A stretch of DNA of 64,000 nucleotides from Magnetococcales bacterium. Lineage in GTDB: Bacteria; Pseudomonadota; Magnetococcia; Magnetococcales; Magnetaquicoccaceae. Position 1 is the first letter of the stretch; each line of letters starts with the position of its first letter. The stretch spans positions 62,001-126,000 of the forward strand of contig JAANAU010000005.1 in assembly GCA_011089965.1 (NCBI GenBank), written 5' to 3'. The notes below the pieces were generated by a model. It ran no database searches and was not told the DNA's origin. It saw only the letters and a list, made by a program, of their open reading frames with translations. Positions 9,275 to 18,880 of the stretch are shown here, piece after piece. Made by a program: the position numbers and the translations under genes.

Positions 9275-10441
9275 ATGGAGCGAACGTTTCTGTTTACCTC
9301 GGAGTCGGTTTCCGAAGGACACCCGGACAAAATGGCGGATCGGATCTCCGATGGTGTGCTGGATGCCATTCTGAGCCAGGATGCGCGGGGCCGCGTGGCC
9401 TGCGAAACCCTAGTCACCACCGGCATGGTGGTCATTGCCGGCGAAATCACCACCCATGCCGTTGTCGATTATGCCGGAGTCGCCCGAGAGGCGATCCGCG
9501 AAATCGGCTACAACTCCTCGGAAATGGGGTATGATCATGCCTCCTGTGCCGTGCTGGTCTCTCTGGACAAACAATCTGCGGACATTGCCCAGGGGGTCAA
9601 CGAAGGTCAAGGGCTGGATCTGGATCAAGGGGCCGGAGATCAAGGGTTGATGTTCGGTTATGCCTGTAACGAAACCCCGGCACTGATGCCCATGCCGATC
9701 CACTTTGCCCATCGTTTGATGGAACGCCAGGCCATGGTGCGCAAATCCGGACAGCTCCCCTGGTTGCGTCCGGACGCCAAATCCCAGGTGACCGTACGTT
9801 ACGAGAATGGCCATCCGGCAACTGTGGATGCCATCGTGGTCTCCACGCAACACCATCCGGACATTGCCCACAAGGATCTGCAAGAAGCGGTGATCGAAGA
9901 GATCATCAAACCCGTGATCCCGGCTGCGCTACTCGGTCCCAAGGTGATCTATCACGTCAATCCCACGGGCCGGTTCGTCATTGGCGGACCTGTGGGTGAC
10001 TGCGGTCTGACAGGTCGAAAAATCATCGTGGACACCTACGGTGGTGCCGGACGCCATGGTGGCGGAGCCTTTTCCGGCAAGGATCCCTCCAAGGTGGATC
10101 GCTCCTCTGCCTACATGGGTCGCTATGTGGCCAAAAACATCGTGGCAGCCGGCCTGGCAGCCCGTTGTGAAATTCAGGTCGCCTATGCCATCGGCATCTC
10201 CAAACCGGTCTCTCTGATGGTCCAAACCTTTGGCACCGGACGCATTGCAGATGAGCGGATCGAACAGATCGTGGCCGAAATCTTTGATCTGCGCCCCAAA
10301 GCCATCACCCAACAACTGAACCTGCTGCGCCCCATCTATGCCAAAACTGCGGCCTATGGTCACTTCGGACGGGAGTTGCCGGAGTTCACCTGGGAACAAT
10401 GTGACAAGGTCGAGGCGTTGCGTGCGGCTGCCGGACTCTAA
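9275..10441 (+). CDS. metK: S-adenosylmethionine synthase
   Basis: Makes S-adenosylmethionine from methionine and ATP. Start placed at ATG 9275 (388 residues, normal length), preceded by GGAGA with 7-base spacing; an upstream in-frame ATG at 9143 would add 44 residues not expected in the family. Motifs: [61 protein letters not shown]. It is followed 27 bp later by ahcY, so synthesis of SAM and removal of its product S-adenosylhomocysteine are probably co-transcribed. Confidence 0.97.
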   Translation: MERTFLFTSESVSEGHPDKMADRISDGVLDAILSQDARGRVACETLVTTGMVVIAGEITTHAVVDYAGVAREAIREIGYNSSEMGYDHASCAVLVSLDKQSADIAQGVNEGQGLDLDQGAGDQGLMFGYACNETPALMPMPIHFAHRLMERQAMVRKSGQLPWLRPDAKSQVTVRYENGHPATVDAIVVSTQHHPDIAHKDLQEAVIEEIIKPVIPAALLGPKVIYHVNPTGRFVIGGPVGDCGLTGRKIIVDTYGGAGRHGGGAFSGKDPSKVDRSSAYMGRYVAKNIVAAGLAARCEIQVAYAIGISKPVSLMVQTFGTGRIADERIEQIVAEIFDLRPKAITQQLNLLRPIYAKTAAYGHFGRELPEFTWEQCDKVEALRAAAGL

Positions 10442-10468
10442 CTTTCTGACGGATACATTGGAAGACTC

Positions 10469-11776
10469 ATGACCATGCGCAGTGATTTCACCGATTACAA
10501 GGTGGCTGACATCTCTTTGGCCGACTGGGGACGCAAAGAGATCGCCATTGCCGAAACCGAAATGCCGGGCCTGATGGCCTTGCGGCAGGAGTATCAGGGA
10601 CAAAAACCGTTGGCAGGTGCCCGCATCGCCGGATGTCTGCACATGACCATCCAAACAGCTGTCCTCATCGAAACCCTGGTTGAACTGGGAGCCGAGGTCC
10701 GTTGGTCCTCCTGCAACATCTTTTCCACCCAGGACCATGCAGCCTCGGCCATTGCTGCGGCCAACATTCCGGTCTTTGCCTGGAAAGGGGAAACCGAAGA
10801 GGAGTTCTGGTGGTGCATTGATCAGACCATTTTCGGTCCCAATGGCTGGCGTCCGAACATGATCCTCGATGATGGCGGCGACCTGACCCTGGTGCTGCAT
10901 CGTCCGGAACATGCGGCCCTGCTGGCCGAAGTGCGCGGCATCTCGGAAGAGACCACCACCGGAGTCCATCGCCTGCATGAAATGATGACCGCAGGCACTC
11001 TGAAAGTGCCGGCATTCAATGTCAATGATTCGGTCACCAAGTCGAAATTCGACAACCTCTACGGCTGTCGTGAGTCGTTGATCGACGGAATCAAACGGGC
11101 CACCGACGTGATGATCGCAGGCAAAATCGCCGTTGTGTGCGGTTATGGGGATGTGGGCAAAGGGTGTGCCCAGGCATTCCGGGGCATGGGAGCCACGGTG
11201 TGGATCACTGAAATCGATCCGATCTGCGCCTTGCAGGCCGCCATGGAAGGATATCGCGTGGTCACCATGGAACAGGCTGCATCCATGGGCAACATCTTCG
11301 TCACAGCCACCGGCAATGTCGATGTCATCACACGCGCCCACATGGAGCAGATGCCGGATCAGGCCATTGTCTGCAATATCGGTCACTTTGACTCAGAGAT
11401 CGATGTGGCTTCCCTGCGCTCTCTGACCTGGGAGAACATCAAACCCCAGGTGGACCATATCATCTTTCCCAATGGCAAACGGTTGATCCTGCTGGCTGAA
11501 GGACGGCTGGTCAATCTGGGATGCGCCACCGGCCATGCCAGCTTTGTCATGTCCAACTCCTTCACCAATCAGGTGATGGCCCAGATCGAACTGTGGACCA
11601 ATCCGGGCCAATACCCGATTGGGGTCTATGTGTTGCCCAAAAAACTGGACGAAAAGGTGGCCCGTCTGCATCTCGGCAAACTGGGTGCCCAACTCACCAC
11701 CCTGACCGAAAAACAGGCTGCCTACATCGGTGTTGCGGTGGATGGTCCCTTCAAACCAGGACCGTATCGCTATTGA
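10469..11776 (+). CDS. ahcY: Adenosylhomocysteinase
   Basis: 435-residue NAD-dependent S-adenosylhomocysteine hydrolase, which clears the inhibitory product of methylation. Signature features: [15 protein letters not shown] near residue 55, [13 protein letters not shown], the NAD-binding [20 protein letters not shown], and the family C-terminus [14 protein letters not shown] precedes the ATG. It lies immediately downstream of metK. Confidence 0.97.
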   Translation: MTMRSDFTDYKVADISLADWGRKEIAIAETEMPGLMALRQEYQGQKPLAGARIAGCLHMTIQTAVLIETLVELGAEVRWSSCNIFSTQDHAASAIAAANIPVFAWKGETEEEFWWCIDQTIFGPNGWRPNMILDDGGDLTLVLHRPEHAALLAEVRGISEETTTGVHRLHEMMTAGTLKVPAFNVNDSVTKSKFDNLYGCRESLIDGIKRATDVMIAGKIAVVCGYGDVGKGCAQAFRGMGATVWITEIDPICALQAAMEGYRVVTMEQAASMGNIFVTATGNVDVITRAHMEQMPDQAIVCNIGHFDSEIDVASLRSLTWENIKPQVDHIIFPNGKRLILLAEGRLVNLGCATGHASFVMSNSFTNQVMAQIELWTNPGQYPIGVYVLPKKLDEKVARLHLGKLGAQLTTLTEKQAAYIGVAVDGPFKPGPYRY

Positions 11777-11784
11777 TCCCCCAT

Positions 11785-11834
11785 ACCAGTCCGCGCGGAC
11801 ACGTTTGGTTCCAAACTTCCCTGCGCGGACTGGT
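11785..11834 (+). other. Nested inverted repeat 3' of ahcY
   Basis: An 11 bp perfect stem (ACCAGTCCGCG at 11785-11795 with CGCGGACTGGT at 11824-11834) encloses a second perfect stem GTTTGG/CCAAAC (11803-11816) with a 2-base loop. It begins 8 bp after the ahcY stop. No T-run follows on either strand, so it is not a classical intrinsic terminator; an mRNA 3'-end stabiliser or a protein-binding site are possibilities. Confidence 0.65.
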
Positions 11835-11847
11835 CTGATCCAGACTT

Positions 11848-12117
11848 AAACCGCACCCATTTTGGGATGCGTCGTTTATGTCAAGGGGGTCCAGGGGCCT
11901 ATGGCCCCTGGTGGGATCCAAGGGCAACGCCCTTGGTGGGGTTTGGGGCAACGCCCCAACAAAACAAATTCCACATTCCAAAATGGTTTTGGTTTAAAAG
12001 ATTAAAACAAATTCCACATTCCAAAATGGTTTTGGTTTAAAAGATTAAAAGAGTAAAAATCCCAGGGGTTTCACCCCTGGACCCCACCAGGGGGGTAACC
12101 CCCCTGGACCCCAGATC
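11848..12117 (-). repeat. Modular palindromic intergenic repeat, copy C, with 43-bp tandem duplication
   Basis: Fills the convergent ahcY-rne gap. It begins with the CCGCACCCATTTTGGGATGCG end of the second right-module type, read in reverse, continues through three hairpins (GGGGCC/GGCCCC, AAGGGCAACGCCCTT, TTGGGGCAACGCCCCAA), and ends with the CCAGGGGTTTCACCCCTGG pair. Inside, a 43 bp unit beginning ACAAATTCCACATTCCAAAA is repeated exactly in tandem (11964-12006 and 12007-12049). No gene is seen here. Confidence 0.85.
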
Positions 12118-12126
12118 ATGGTGCAT

Positions 12127-14853
12127 TCACACATCCCACGGTGGCACATCGTCTGCCGATTTTTCCGTCTTGCGAGACGACTCTTCCTCGGAGGATCCGT
12201 GCTCTGCACTCTCTTCCGTGGTCGCAGACGATGCAGCACGACGCGACCCGCCAGAAGAAGTCCGGCGCCGCCGTCTGCGACGCTGGGGACGCGCCTTGTT
12301 CTCGGGCGCAGAGACCTCCTCACCCTCCTCCCCACCATCTGTCAGGTCAACCGCTCCAGCTTCGACCACGGACAACACCGCCTCCCGCACATCCACCGAT
12401 GATGCCACCGGTTCCGATTCAGCACGCGCCAGAATAAACAATCCAGGGGCAGCCGTTGCCTGCACCCCCTGGATGCCGGGGAGATCCAGGGAGACCACCA
12501 CCTCTCCCCGCTCTGCCAACTCTTCCGACTCCTCGCCCTCCTCACCCTCTTCCAGTTCATCACCGGACGGCTCAACCGCACGCGCTGACAACGCCACGGA
12601 CTGCACCCCGGATTTGCGCCGCCGCCGCCGCCGCCGCTTTTTCTTTTCCACGGTCTCGGCACCACTCACCGCACCATCTTCCGGACCCTCGCCCCCTTCC
12701 CCCTCGGAACCACCCGCAGTCGCTGCCGGCTTCACCTCAACCCGTACTGCCGACACCGCATCCGCCTCTGCCGCCGGGACCGACTCTCCTTTCTGGCCTG
12801 CACCACGCGCCGCATTGCCTGCACCCCTGGCCCCCTTCTGTTCCACCAACTCTTCCGGCGCAGTGGCCACCCTGGCACGTTCCACCCGCTCCACCCGATA
12901 CTCCGGGGTCTGCAAACTCTCATCCCCTTGAATCACAACCGCCACCTGACTGCTCGTCTCCAGCGCCACCAGGGGCGTACGCTTGTGATTGAGCAGATAG
13001 TTGGCCACATCCCAGGAGGTACGATACACAATACGGGTAAACCGATTCTTGGACAGATCCTCTTCCAACATGCGAAACAGATAAATCGCCGTGGATTCCA
13101 CGGAACGGATGGTTCCCGCCCCCTTGCAGCGGGGACACTCCATGCGGTTGGTCTCGCTGAAGGTGGGTTTCATGCGCTGCCGCGACAACTCCAACAGACC
13201 AAACTGCGAAATCTTGCCAAGCTGAATCTTGGCGCGATCCAGTTTCAAGGCTTCGCGCATCTGCCGCTCCACCTCCAGGTTGTGCTTTTTGTCCTCCATG
13301 TCGATAAAATCGATGACAATCAACCCGCCCAGATCCCGCAGACGCAACTGCCGGGCAATCTCTTCGGTCGCTTGCAGATTGGTCTTGAACGCGGTGGTCT
13401 CCACATCCTTTTCCCGCGTGGAACGCCCGGAGTTGATGTCGATGGTCACCATGGCCTCGGTCGGTTCAATGACAATATAACCGCCAGATTTCAATTGAAT
13501 GATGCGCTCATGCATCGACTCGATCTGATGTTCAATCTGAAACCGCGAAAAAATCGGTTGCGGCTCCTTGTAAGGCTGCACCACTTTCATGTAGCGAGGC
13601 ATCAACAGACGCATGAAATCCTTGCCGCGCCGATAGGCTTCATGCCCCTCGATCAGGATCTCCGACATGTCCGAGCTGTACAAATCGCGGATGGTGCGCA
13701 TGATCAGATCCCCTTCCTCATGAATCAACGTTGGCCCATCCGCCAAGGCCGCGTTGTCAAGGATCTTTTTCCACAAGCGCAACAGGTAGTTGAGATCCCG
13801 GATGATCTCGCGTTTGGTCCGTCCCAATCCGGCAGTGCGGATGATCAGACTGACCTGTCCCGGGATGGCAATGGTCTCCAGGATCTCCTTGAGCTTCTTG
13901 CGCTCGACGCCATCGGTGATCTTGCGCGAAATGCCCCCACCCCCCTCATTCTCGGGCAGCAACACCGCATAACGACCTGCCAATGAAAGATTGGTAGTCA
14001 GGGATGCCCCCTTGTTGCCGCGGGGTTCTTTGACCACCTGCACGAGCAGCTTTTGACCACGGGTGAGAATCTTCTGAATCGGCAGACGTTGACGCCTGGG
14101 AAACCGTCTGAAGGAATCCAGTATCGGCGCCCCATCGTCATCGATCTCCACGCCATTTTCCAACTCATCCCCGCCCGCTTCCAGCTCCTCGCTGCCTTCG
14201 GCACCCGACTGCGCCACCGGTGCAGCCGCTTCCGGTGCTCTCGGCGACTCCTCAAGAAGTCGGGACGGTTCTGCACTCTCTGGCTCCTGCTCCAAAGAGG
14301 AATCCACGGCAGATACGAGATCCGCACCCAGATCCGCCTCCAACTCCGCAGCCACGGCAACCGCTCCCTGCTTCTCACCCTCTGACCCGGTTGCACAAAG
14401 TGCCGCCGCAGACAGGATGGAAGGCTCTGAGGTCATCACGGATTTGGAGACTGAACACGCTACAGCCTGAATGGAAGAGTCATCCCCTGCATCAACCCCG
14501 TTGAGTTCAGACTCTCCCTCCTCATCCTCCTCCTCCTCGTACTCCTCTTCTTCGTCTTCCGGTTCCGGCAGGGGCATCGGCAGATAGTCGTTGCGCTCTC
14601 CTTTGTCCGAGGTGGGATAATATTTCGGATGGATATCGTTGACTGACAGAAATCCTTGTCGGCCCCCGCCAAAATCGATAAAAGCGGCCTGCAAGGATGG
14701 CTCGACGCGCGAAACGCGCGCCAGATAGATGTTGCCTTTGATTTGCTCGCGGCTTTAGGCTTCAATGTCCAGATCGATCAGTTTATGGTCCTGGACAATG
14801 GCGACACGGATCTCTTCGGGATGGGTGGCATCCACCAGCATGCGCTTGGTCAT
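12127..14853 (-). CDS. rne: Ribonuclease E/G, frame interrupted by one TAA
   Basis: Endoribonuclease of the RNase E family, 909 codons from ATG 14853 (AGGAGA upstream). The first 32 residues (MTKRMLVDATHPEEIRV...) are the expected RNase E start, then codon 33 is TAA, after which the frame continues as SREQIKGNIYLARVSRVEPS with the S1 domain. An acidic insert of about 160 residues splits S1. The catalytic region keeps DINSGRSTREKD and IDFIDMED, and CPRCKGAG supplies the Zn-link cysteines. The C-terminal part is acidic, Ala/Glu-rich and has an arginine-rich stretch (KKKRRRRRRR). Without readthrough, only TTG or CTG starts inside S1 remain. Sequencing error, mutation and stop-codon readthrough are all possible. 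Its place divergent from rluC matches E. coli. Confidence 0.9.
14755..14757 (-). other. In-frame TAA codon within rne
   Basis: On the minus strand the codons read GAC ATT GAA GCC TAA AGC CGC GAG CAA ATC. The codons before and after both encode expected RNase E residues in one frame, so only a single codon is abnormal. TAA ends other genes in the window, such as metK, so it is not globally reassigned. Confidence 0.85.
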
Positions 14854-15053
14854 AGCGGAACAGCTTCTCCTGTATGTCTGACCCGACCTCCCATCGCAAG
14901 GATCCCACGGCGCGCGGCATGGCGTTCACCGGGGTACAAAAGGAAGCGGGTGTGGTTTTTGGTTCATCCGGCATCCTGTCTGCCGGGACACAATCCGAAT
15001 CGAGAAAAAATCATGCGCAGACGCAAATAAACTCAGTATAGGATCTTTTATCC

Positions 15054-16235
15054 ATGGAAGCAAAGTCGCTTGAAGGATTTTCCCCGGAACGTATCCCGGT
15101 ACGGCAGATTGTGGTGACCTTGGACGAGGCAGGCATGCGTCTGGACCGCTTCATCCGCCACCACACCCCTGGCGTTCCGCCCGCACTGGTGCAGCGTTGG
15201 TTGCGTACCGGACAGAGTCGTCTCAATGGCAAAAGGGCAGCAGGCAGTGAGCGTCTGGAAGCAGGGCAAACGATCCGACTGCCCCCATTCGAGACCCGCG
15301 CACCTGCCAGACCAGAGGCCCATACACCTCCGGAATGGGCAATGCGCATCCTGCGCGACGCCATTTTGTGGCGTGATCCAGCGCTGTTGATCGTGAACAA
15401 GCCGCCCGGTCTCCCGGTCCATGGAGGCAGCGGTCAGGAGTGGGGAGTGGTGGACGCCATGCGTTTGTTGCTGGAACGGGAGGGACAGGGGGAGGTGCCG
15501 GAGTTGTGTCATCGGCTCGACAAGGAGACCTCGGGATGCCTGGTATTGGCGCTGAACAAGATGACCGCCCGTCAGATGAGTGCTGCCTTCAAGTCCAAGG
15601 AGGTGGACAAGGAGTATTGGGCCTGGGTGGCTGGTACGCCTCAGCCCCCAACAGGCATCATTGCCCAACCTCTGCTCAAGGGGGCGACACGCGGAGGGGA
15701 ACGGATGGTTGTTGCTGCTGTCCACGGATTGAGCGCCCGCACCCGCTACCAACTTCTGGAGCAACATGCCGGATTCTCACTGGTGGCTGCTTATCCGGAC
15801 ACGGGTCGCACCCATCAGATCCGGGTCCATTTGCAGTGGTTGGGTCATCCGGTTGCCGGGGATGAAAAATATGGCCATCCTGAAGTCAATCGGCAATTGC
15901 GCGCATTGGGCATCCACCGGATGACCCTGCACGCCCGGAGGATCGGATTTGTACATCCGGCAACCGGACGCCGACTGGAGATCGAGGCCCCGCTGGATGC
16001 CGCGTTTACCCGCATGCAACAACGGGTGGCCACACCTCAACCAGCCGTCACGCAGCCCAGTCATGAAAAAAGCGTACCAGACTCTCGGTTCCGGTATGGA
16101 ACGAAGCCAGATGGAAGTTTTCGTTCGGGGAGTGGGGGCAGGCGTCCGGCAGGGAGAACCCCACCAGCAAAGTCGGAATGCCGAGGATCCGATCCAGATC
16201 AGCCACCACCGGGATCGAAGCCCCCTCGCCGATGA
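15054..16235 (+). CDS. rluC: RluC/RluD-family 23S rRNA pseudouridine synthase
   Basis: 393 residues. N-terminal S4-like RNA-binding region (RLDRFIRHHTPGVP, LVQRWLRTGQSRLNGKR, residues about 28-75) and the pseudouridine synthase domain with the catalytic Asp in CHRLDKETSGCLVLA and the conserved TGRTHQIRVHL. The family normally ends about residue 322. The last roughly 62 codons lie on the opposite strand of the conserved C-terminus of the M20 peptidase gene, so this tail is probably an unselected extension. The gene is divergent from rne, as in E. coli, which supports RluC over its paralogues. Confidence 0.88.
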   Translation: MEAKSLEGFSPERIPVRQIVVTLDEAGMRLDRFIRHHTPGVPPALVQRWLRTGQSRLNGKRAAGSERLEAGQTIRLPPFETRAPARPEAHTPPEWAMRILRDAILWRDPALLIVNKPPGLPVHGGSGQEWGVVDAMRLLLEREGQGEVPELCHRLDKETSGCLVLALNKMTARQMSAAFKSKEVDKEYWAWVAGTPQPPTGIIAQPLLKGATRGGERMVVAAVHGLSARTRYQLLEQHAGFSLVAAYPDTGRTHQIRVHLQWLGHPVAGDEKYGHPEVNRQLRALGIHRMTLHARRIGFVHPATGRRLEIEAPLDAAFTRMQQRVATPQPAVTQPSHEKSVPDSRFRYGTKPDGSFRSGSGGRRPAGRTPPAKSECRGSDPDQPPPGSKPPRR

Positions 16236-17418
16236 GCACGGGCGGATGACCAAAAGAGTCGTGCAAGGCGCGCTGCATGGCTGCCACGGCAGGCAGATCC
16301 GGATTCAGCCGCCAGGGATGTCCGCCACCGGGCACGGTCCGCACCTCGACGCGCACACATGACGGTGCCACAGATTGCAAATGGGCTGCCACCTGGGCTG
16401 CCACCCGCTCCGGGCGCTGATCCGGAACCAGACGCATGGAGAGTTTGGCATAGGCCCGTGCCGGAAGTACGGTTTTCGCTCCTGCACCCGTATAACCACC
16501 CCACAGGCCATTGATCTCGATGGTGGGGCGATACCACAGCCGTTCCAGCAGGGAGTATCCTGCTTCGCCCCACCCCTGACCCACCCCGATGCCACCCAGG
16601 AATCCATCTGCATCAAAAAAGATCTCCGCCACCCGTGCCCGCTCTTCCGGGGTTGGTGGCCGCACCTCTGCCAACAGCCCTGCCACCTGGATCGTACCCT
16701 GTTCATCCTTCAATGTGGCCAGCATGCGGGCCAGAATCTCCACCGGATTGGCCACGGCACCGCCAAAGCTGCCGGAGTGCAGATCCCGTGACGGTCCGAT
16801 CACCTCCACATCCAGGGCCACCAATCCGCGCAATCCAGCCGTAATGGCCGGGATCCCCTCGGCCCACATGCAGGTATCCGAGACCATGGCCAGATCGATG
16901 CGCGGACCGGTTTGCCCCAACCGATGGAGAAAATCCGGCAGATTGGGACTGCCGATCTCCTCTTCTCCTTCGATCAAGAAGATCACATTGATCGGCAGAC
17001 GACCGGTTGCCGCCAGTGTGGCAGCAACGGCCTGCATGTGCATCAGGATTTGTCCTTTGTCATCTGCGGAACCACGGGCATGGATCCGTCCATGGCGCAC
17101 GTCCGGCTCAAAGGGTCCGGTGATCCAGAGTTCCACCGGATCCACGGGTTGGACATCATAGTGGCCATAAATCAGCAAGGTGGGGCGACCCGGGGCATGC
17201 AGCCACTGACCGGTGATGATCGGATGACGCGCCGTCGGATGGATCTGCACCTCTTCCAATCCGGCCTGTTCCAGGTATCGGGCGGTCCAGGCCGCGCACC
17301 TTTCCATGTCTGCGGCATGTTCGGTCAGTGACGAGATGGACGGAATGCGCAACCAGGCGTCCAACTCCGCCACGCGCTGATCTGCCGTGGCACGCACAAG
17401 GTCCAAAACCGCCTGCAT
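16048..17418 (-). CDS. M20-family metallo-dipeptidase
   Basis: 456-residue zinc peptidase of the M20 (ArgE/DapE/ACY1/CPG2) superfamily, most like bacterial dipeptidases of about 450-460 residues. Metal-site motifs: YGHYDVQPVDP (about residue 85), GSADDKGQ, the catalytic Glu in EGEEEIGSPNL, DTCMW, and the final His in SPNENFHLASF. A dimerisation domain lies between. Likely a cytoplasmic dipeptidase; substrate not predictable. Its last 188 bp overlap the end of rluC in antisense. It starts 6 bp after the sixA stop on the same strand, so the two are probably co-transcribed. Confidence 0.88.
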   Translation of the reverse strand: MQAVLDLVRATADQRVAELDAWLRIPSISSLTEHAADMERCAAWTARYLEQAGLEEVQIHPTARHPIITGQWLHAPGRPTLLIYGHYDVQPVDPVELWITGPFEPDVRHGRIHARGSADDKGQILMHMQAVAATLAATGRLPINVIFLIEGEEEIGSPNLPDFLHRLGQTGPRIDLAMVSDTCMWAEGIPAITAGLRGLVALDVEVIGPSRDLHSGSFGGAVANPVEILARMLATLKDEQGTIQVAGLLAEVRPPTPEERARVAEIFFDADGFLGGIGVGQGWGEAGYSLLERLWYRPTIEINGLWGGYTGAGAKTVLPARAYAKLSMRLVPDQRPERVAAQVAAHLQSVAPSCVRVEVRTVPGGGHPWRLNPDLPAVAAMQRALHDSFGHPPVLIGEGASIPVVADLDRILGIPTLLVGFSLPDACPHSPNENFHLASFHTGTESLVRFFHDWAA

Positions 17419-17424
17419 CGGGTA

Positions 17425-17952
17425 TTACTCGGCAAGCTCGCGGGGTGAGATCAAGGTCATGAGTTTGGCACATCCAGGGGGCAGATGATTCCAATCATCC
17501 GGCAGCTCCAGGTGGGCAATGGTTGCGGTTTTGACCAATCCGGCCTCTCCATCCAGATCCCCGGCCAGATCCATGGAGTGCCGGGTCAGATACGAAAGCA
17601 GCATCTCCAATCCGGGATTATGTCCCACGATCATGGCAGTCCGGATCTGTTTCGGCACTTCGGTCAGCACCTCCACCAGCTCTTCGGTGCCCGCGCCATA
17701 GATCCGCGCATCCCACTGCACCAATTTTTTCTTGATATCCAGAATCTTGCATACTTCCAGAACAGTTTGTTTGGCGCGCATGGCCGGAGAGCTGACCACA
17801 AAATCGGGAATCAGATCCTGGTCCAGCAGCCATTGTCCCATGCGCGGCGCGTCTTGCAGCCCACGCCGGGCCAAAGGCCGTTCAAAGTCGGAGGCGGCAT
17901 CCGTATCCCAAGCCGACTTGGCGTGACGCATGATGATCAATTGACGGGTCAT
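17425..17952 (-). CDS. sixA: SixA-like phosphohistidine phosphatase
   Basis: 175-residue histidine phosphatase superfamily protein. The catalytic RHG-type motif reads MRHAKSAWD at the N-terminus (SixA-type RHAKS), a downstream VVSSPAMRAKQT arginine region and the second histidine in IVGHNPGLEMLL. SixA removes phosphate from histidine residues of phosphotransfer proteins; the exact target here is unknown. A good AAGGAG site precedes the ATG. The gene follows gmhA by 74 bp on the same strand. Confidence 0.85.
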   Translation of the reverse strand: MTRQLIIMRHAKSAWDTDAASDFERPLARRGLQDAPRMGQWLLDQDLIPDFVVSSPAMRAKQTVLEVCKILDIKKKLVQWDARIYGAGTEELVEVLTEVPKQIRTAMIVGHNPGLEMLLSYLTRHSMDLAGDLDGEAGLVKTATIAHLELPDDWNHLPPGCAKLMTLISPRELAE

Positions 17953-18026
17953 GGTGGTCGCTCCTTACTCTTGGGATGAAAACAAAATTAGACGATTTGC
18001 AGCATAAATTCTTTTGTGGCAACCTG

Positions 18027-18632
18027 TCAAGGAGCCGGGGAAGAGGGGGGTGGGAACAGGCTCTGTTCAACCCATTCGCACACGATATGACCGATCAGGA
18101 TATGGCACTCCTGGATGCGTGCGGTCACCGCAGACGGGACGCGGACACAGTTGCACATCTTTGCCAGATCCCCTCCTCCCTGACCGGTCAGGCCAAAGCA
18201 CGTCACACCCATCTCACGCGCCACCTCGACTGCTGCCAGGATATTGGGACTGTTGCCGCTGGTCGTGATCGGGATGAACAGATCCGCAGGCTGGGCCAAG
18301 GCGCGCACTTCACGGGCGAAGATCTGGTCATAATGGTAATCATTGCCGATGGCTGTCATGGAGGAACTGTTCGTGCCCAAGGCCAGAGCGGGCAAGGGTG
18401 CGCGATCATAACACAGACGTGCGGTGAATTCGGCAGAGAGGTGTTGGGCATCGGCAAAGCTGCCCCCATTGCCAGCCAACACAATCTTGCCGCCGCGTTG
18501 CAGAGCGTTCAGACAGCCATTGGCCAATGCCTCGATTTGGGCCAATGGTTCGGGATTGTTCAGCAAGGCGGTTTTGACACGTACAGACTCTGCGATGCGC
18601 GTTTGAATCAATCCCCTGACATATTGGTTCAT
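18027..18632 (-). CDS. gmhA: Phosphoheptose isomerase (sedoheptulose-7-phosphate isomerase)
   Basis: 201-residue SIS-domain enzyme that makes D-glycero-D-manno-heptose-7-phosphate, the first step of heptose supply for LPS core. The motifs are characteristic: LAGNGGSFADAQHLSAEF, the flexible GTNSSSMTAIGNDY, and ITTSGNSPNILAA. A perfect AAGGAG lies 7 bases before ATG 18632. Together with KdsD and Lpt genes it shows an LPS-bearing outer membrane. The C-terminus is Pro/Ser-rich and slightly extended. Confidence 0.93.
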   Translation of the reverse strand: MNQYVRGLIQTRIAESVRVKTALLNNPEPLAQIEALANGCLNALQRGGKIVLAGNGGSFADAQHLSAEFTARLCYDRAPLPALALGTNSSSMTAIGNDYHYDQIFAREVRALAQPADLFIPITTSGNSPNILAAVEVAREMGVTCFGLTGQGGGDLAKMCNCVRVPSAVTARIQECHILIGHIVCEWVEQSLFPPPSSPAP

Positions 18633-18671
18633 GTTGATACTCCTTGAGAATCGCCCCCTGCCGCACGGAAC

Positions 18672-18836
18672 GATCCAAAGTATTGAAAAAAAGAGGGGGG
18701 TCTGGGGGATTCATCCCCCAGGGTTTTCATGTTTGAAAAAATAATTTTATAGATATTATTTTTTTAAAAGATTTAAAGTCCCAGGGGTTTCACCCCTGGA
18801 CCCCACCAGGGGGGTAACCCCCCTGGACCCCTGATA
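18672..18836 (+). repeat. Modular palindromic intergenic repeat, copy D
   Basis: Between the start of gmhA and the end of the FemAB-like gene. Same orientation and arrangement as copy A: left module with CTGGGGGAT/ATCCCCCAG stem, A/T-rich spacer, then CCAGGGGTTTCACCCCTGG and CCAGGGGGGTAACCCCCCTGG, ending CCCTGATATTGACTCT, close to copy A. The remaining gap to 18880 shows nothing else. Confidence 0.85.
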
Positions 18837-18880
18837 TTGACTCTTGATCCGCAACTGTACGCGTCAAACCAGGTTATAAA

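Noticed and set aside
12170-12992. Plus-strand frames of 178-253 codons opposite the rne 3' part
   Set aside because: Pro/Ser/Thr-rich shadows of the Ala/Glu/Arg-rich RNase E C-terminal region, without ribosome sites or family matches.
14783-14974. Minus-strand 63-codon frame starting MPDEPKTTPAS upstream of rne
   Set aside because: Out of frame with rne and overlapping its first codons; the product shows no family match. The rne start at 14853 explains this region better.
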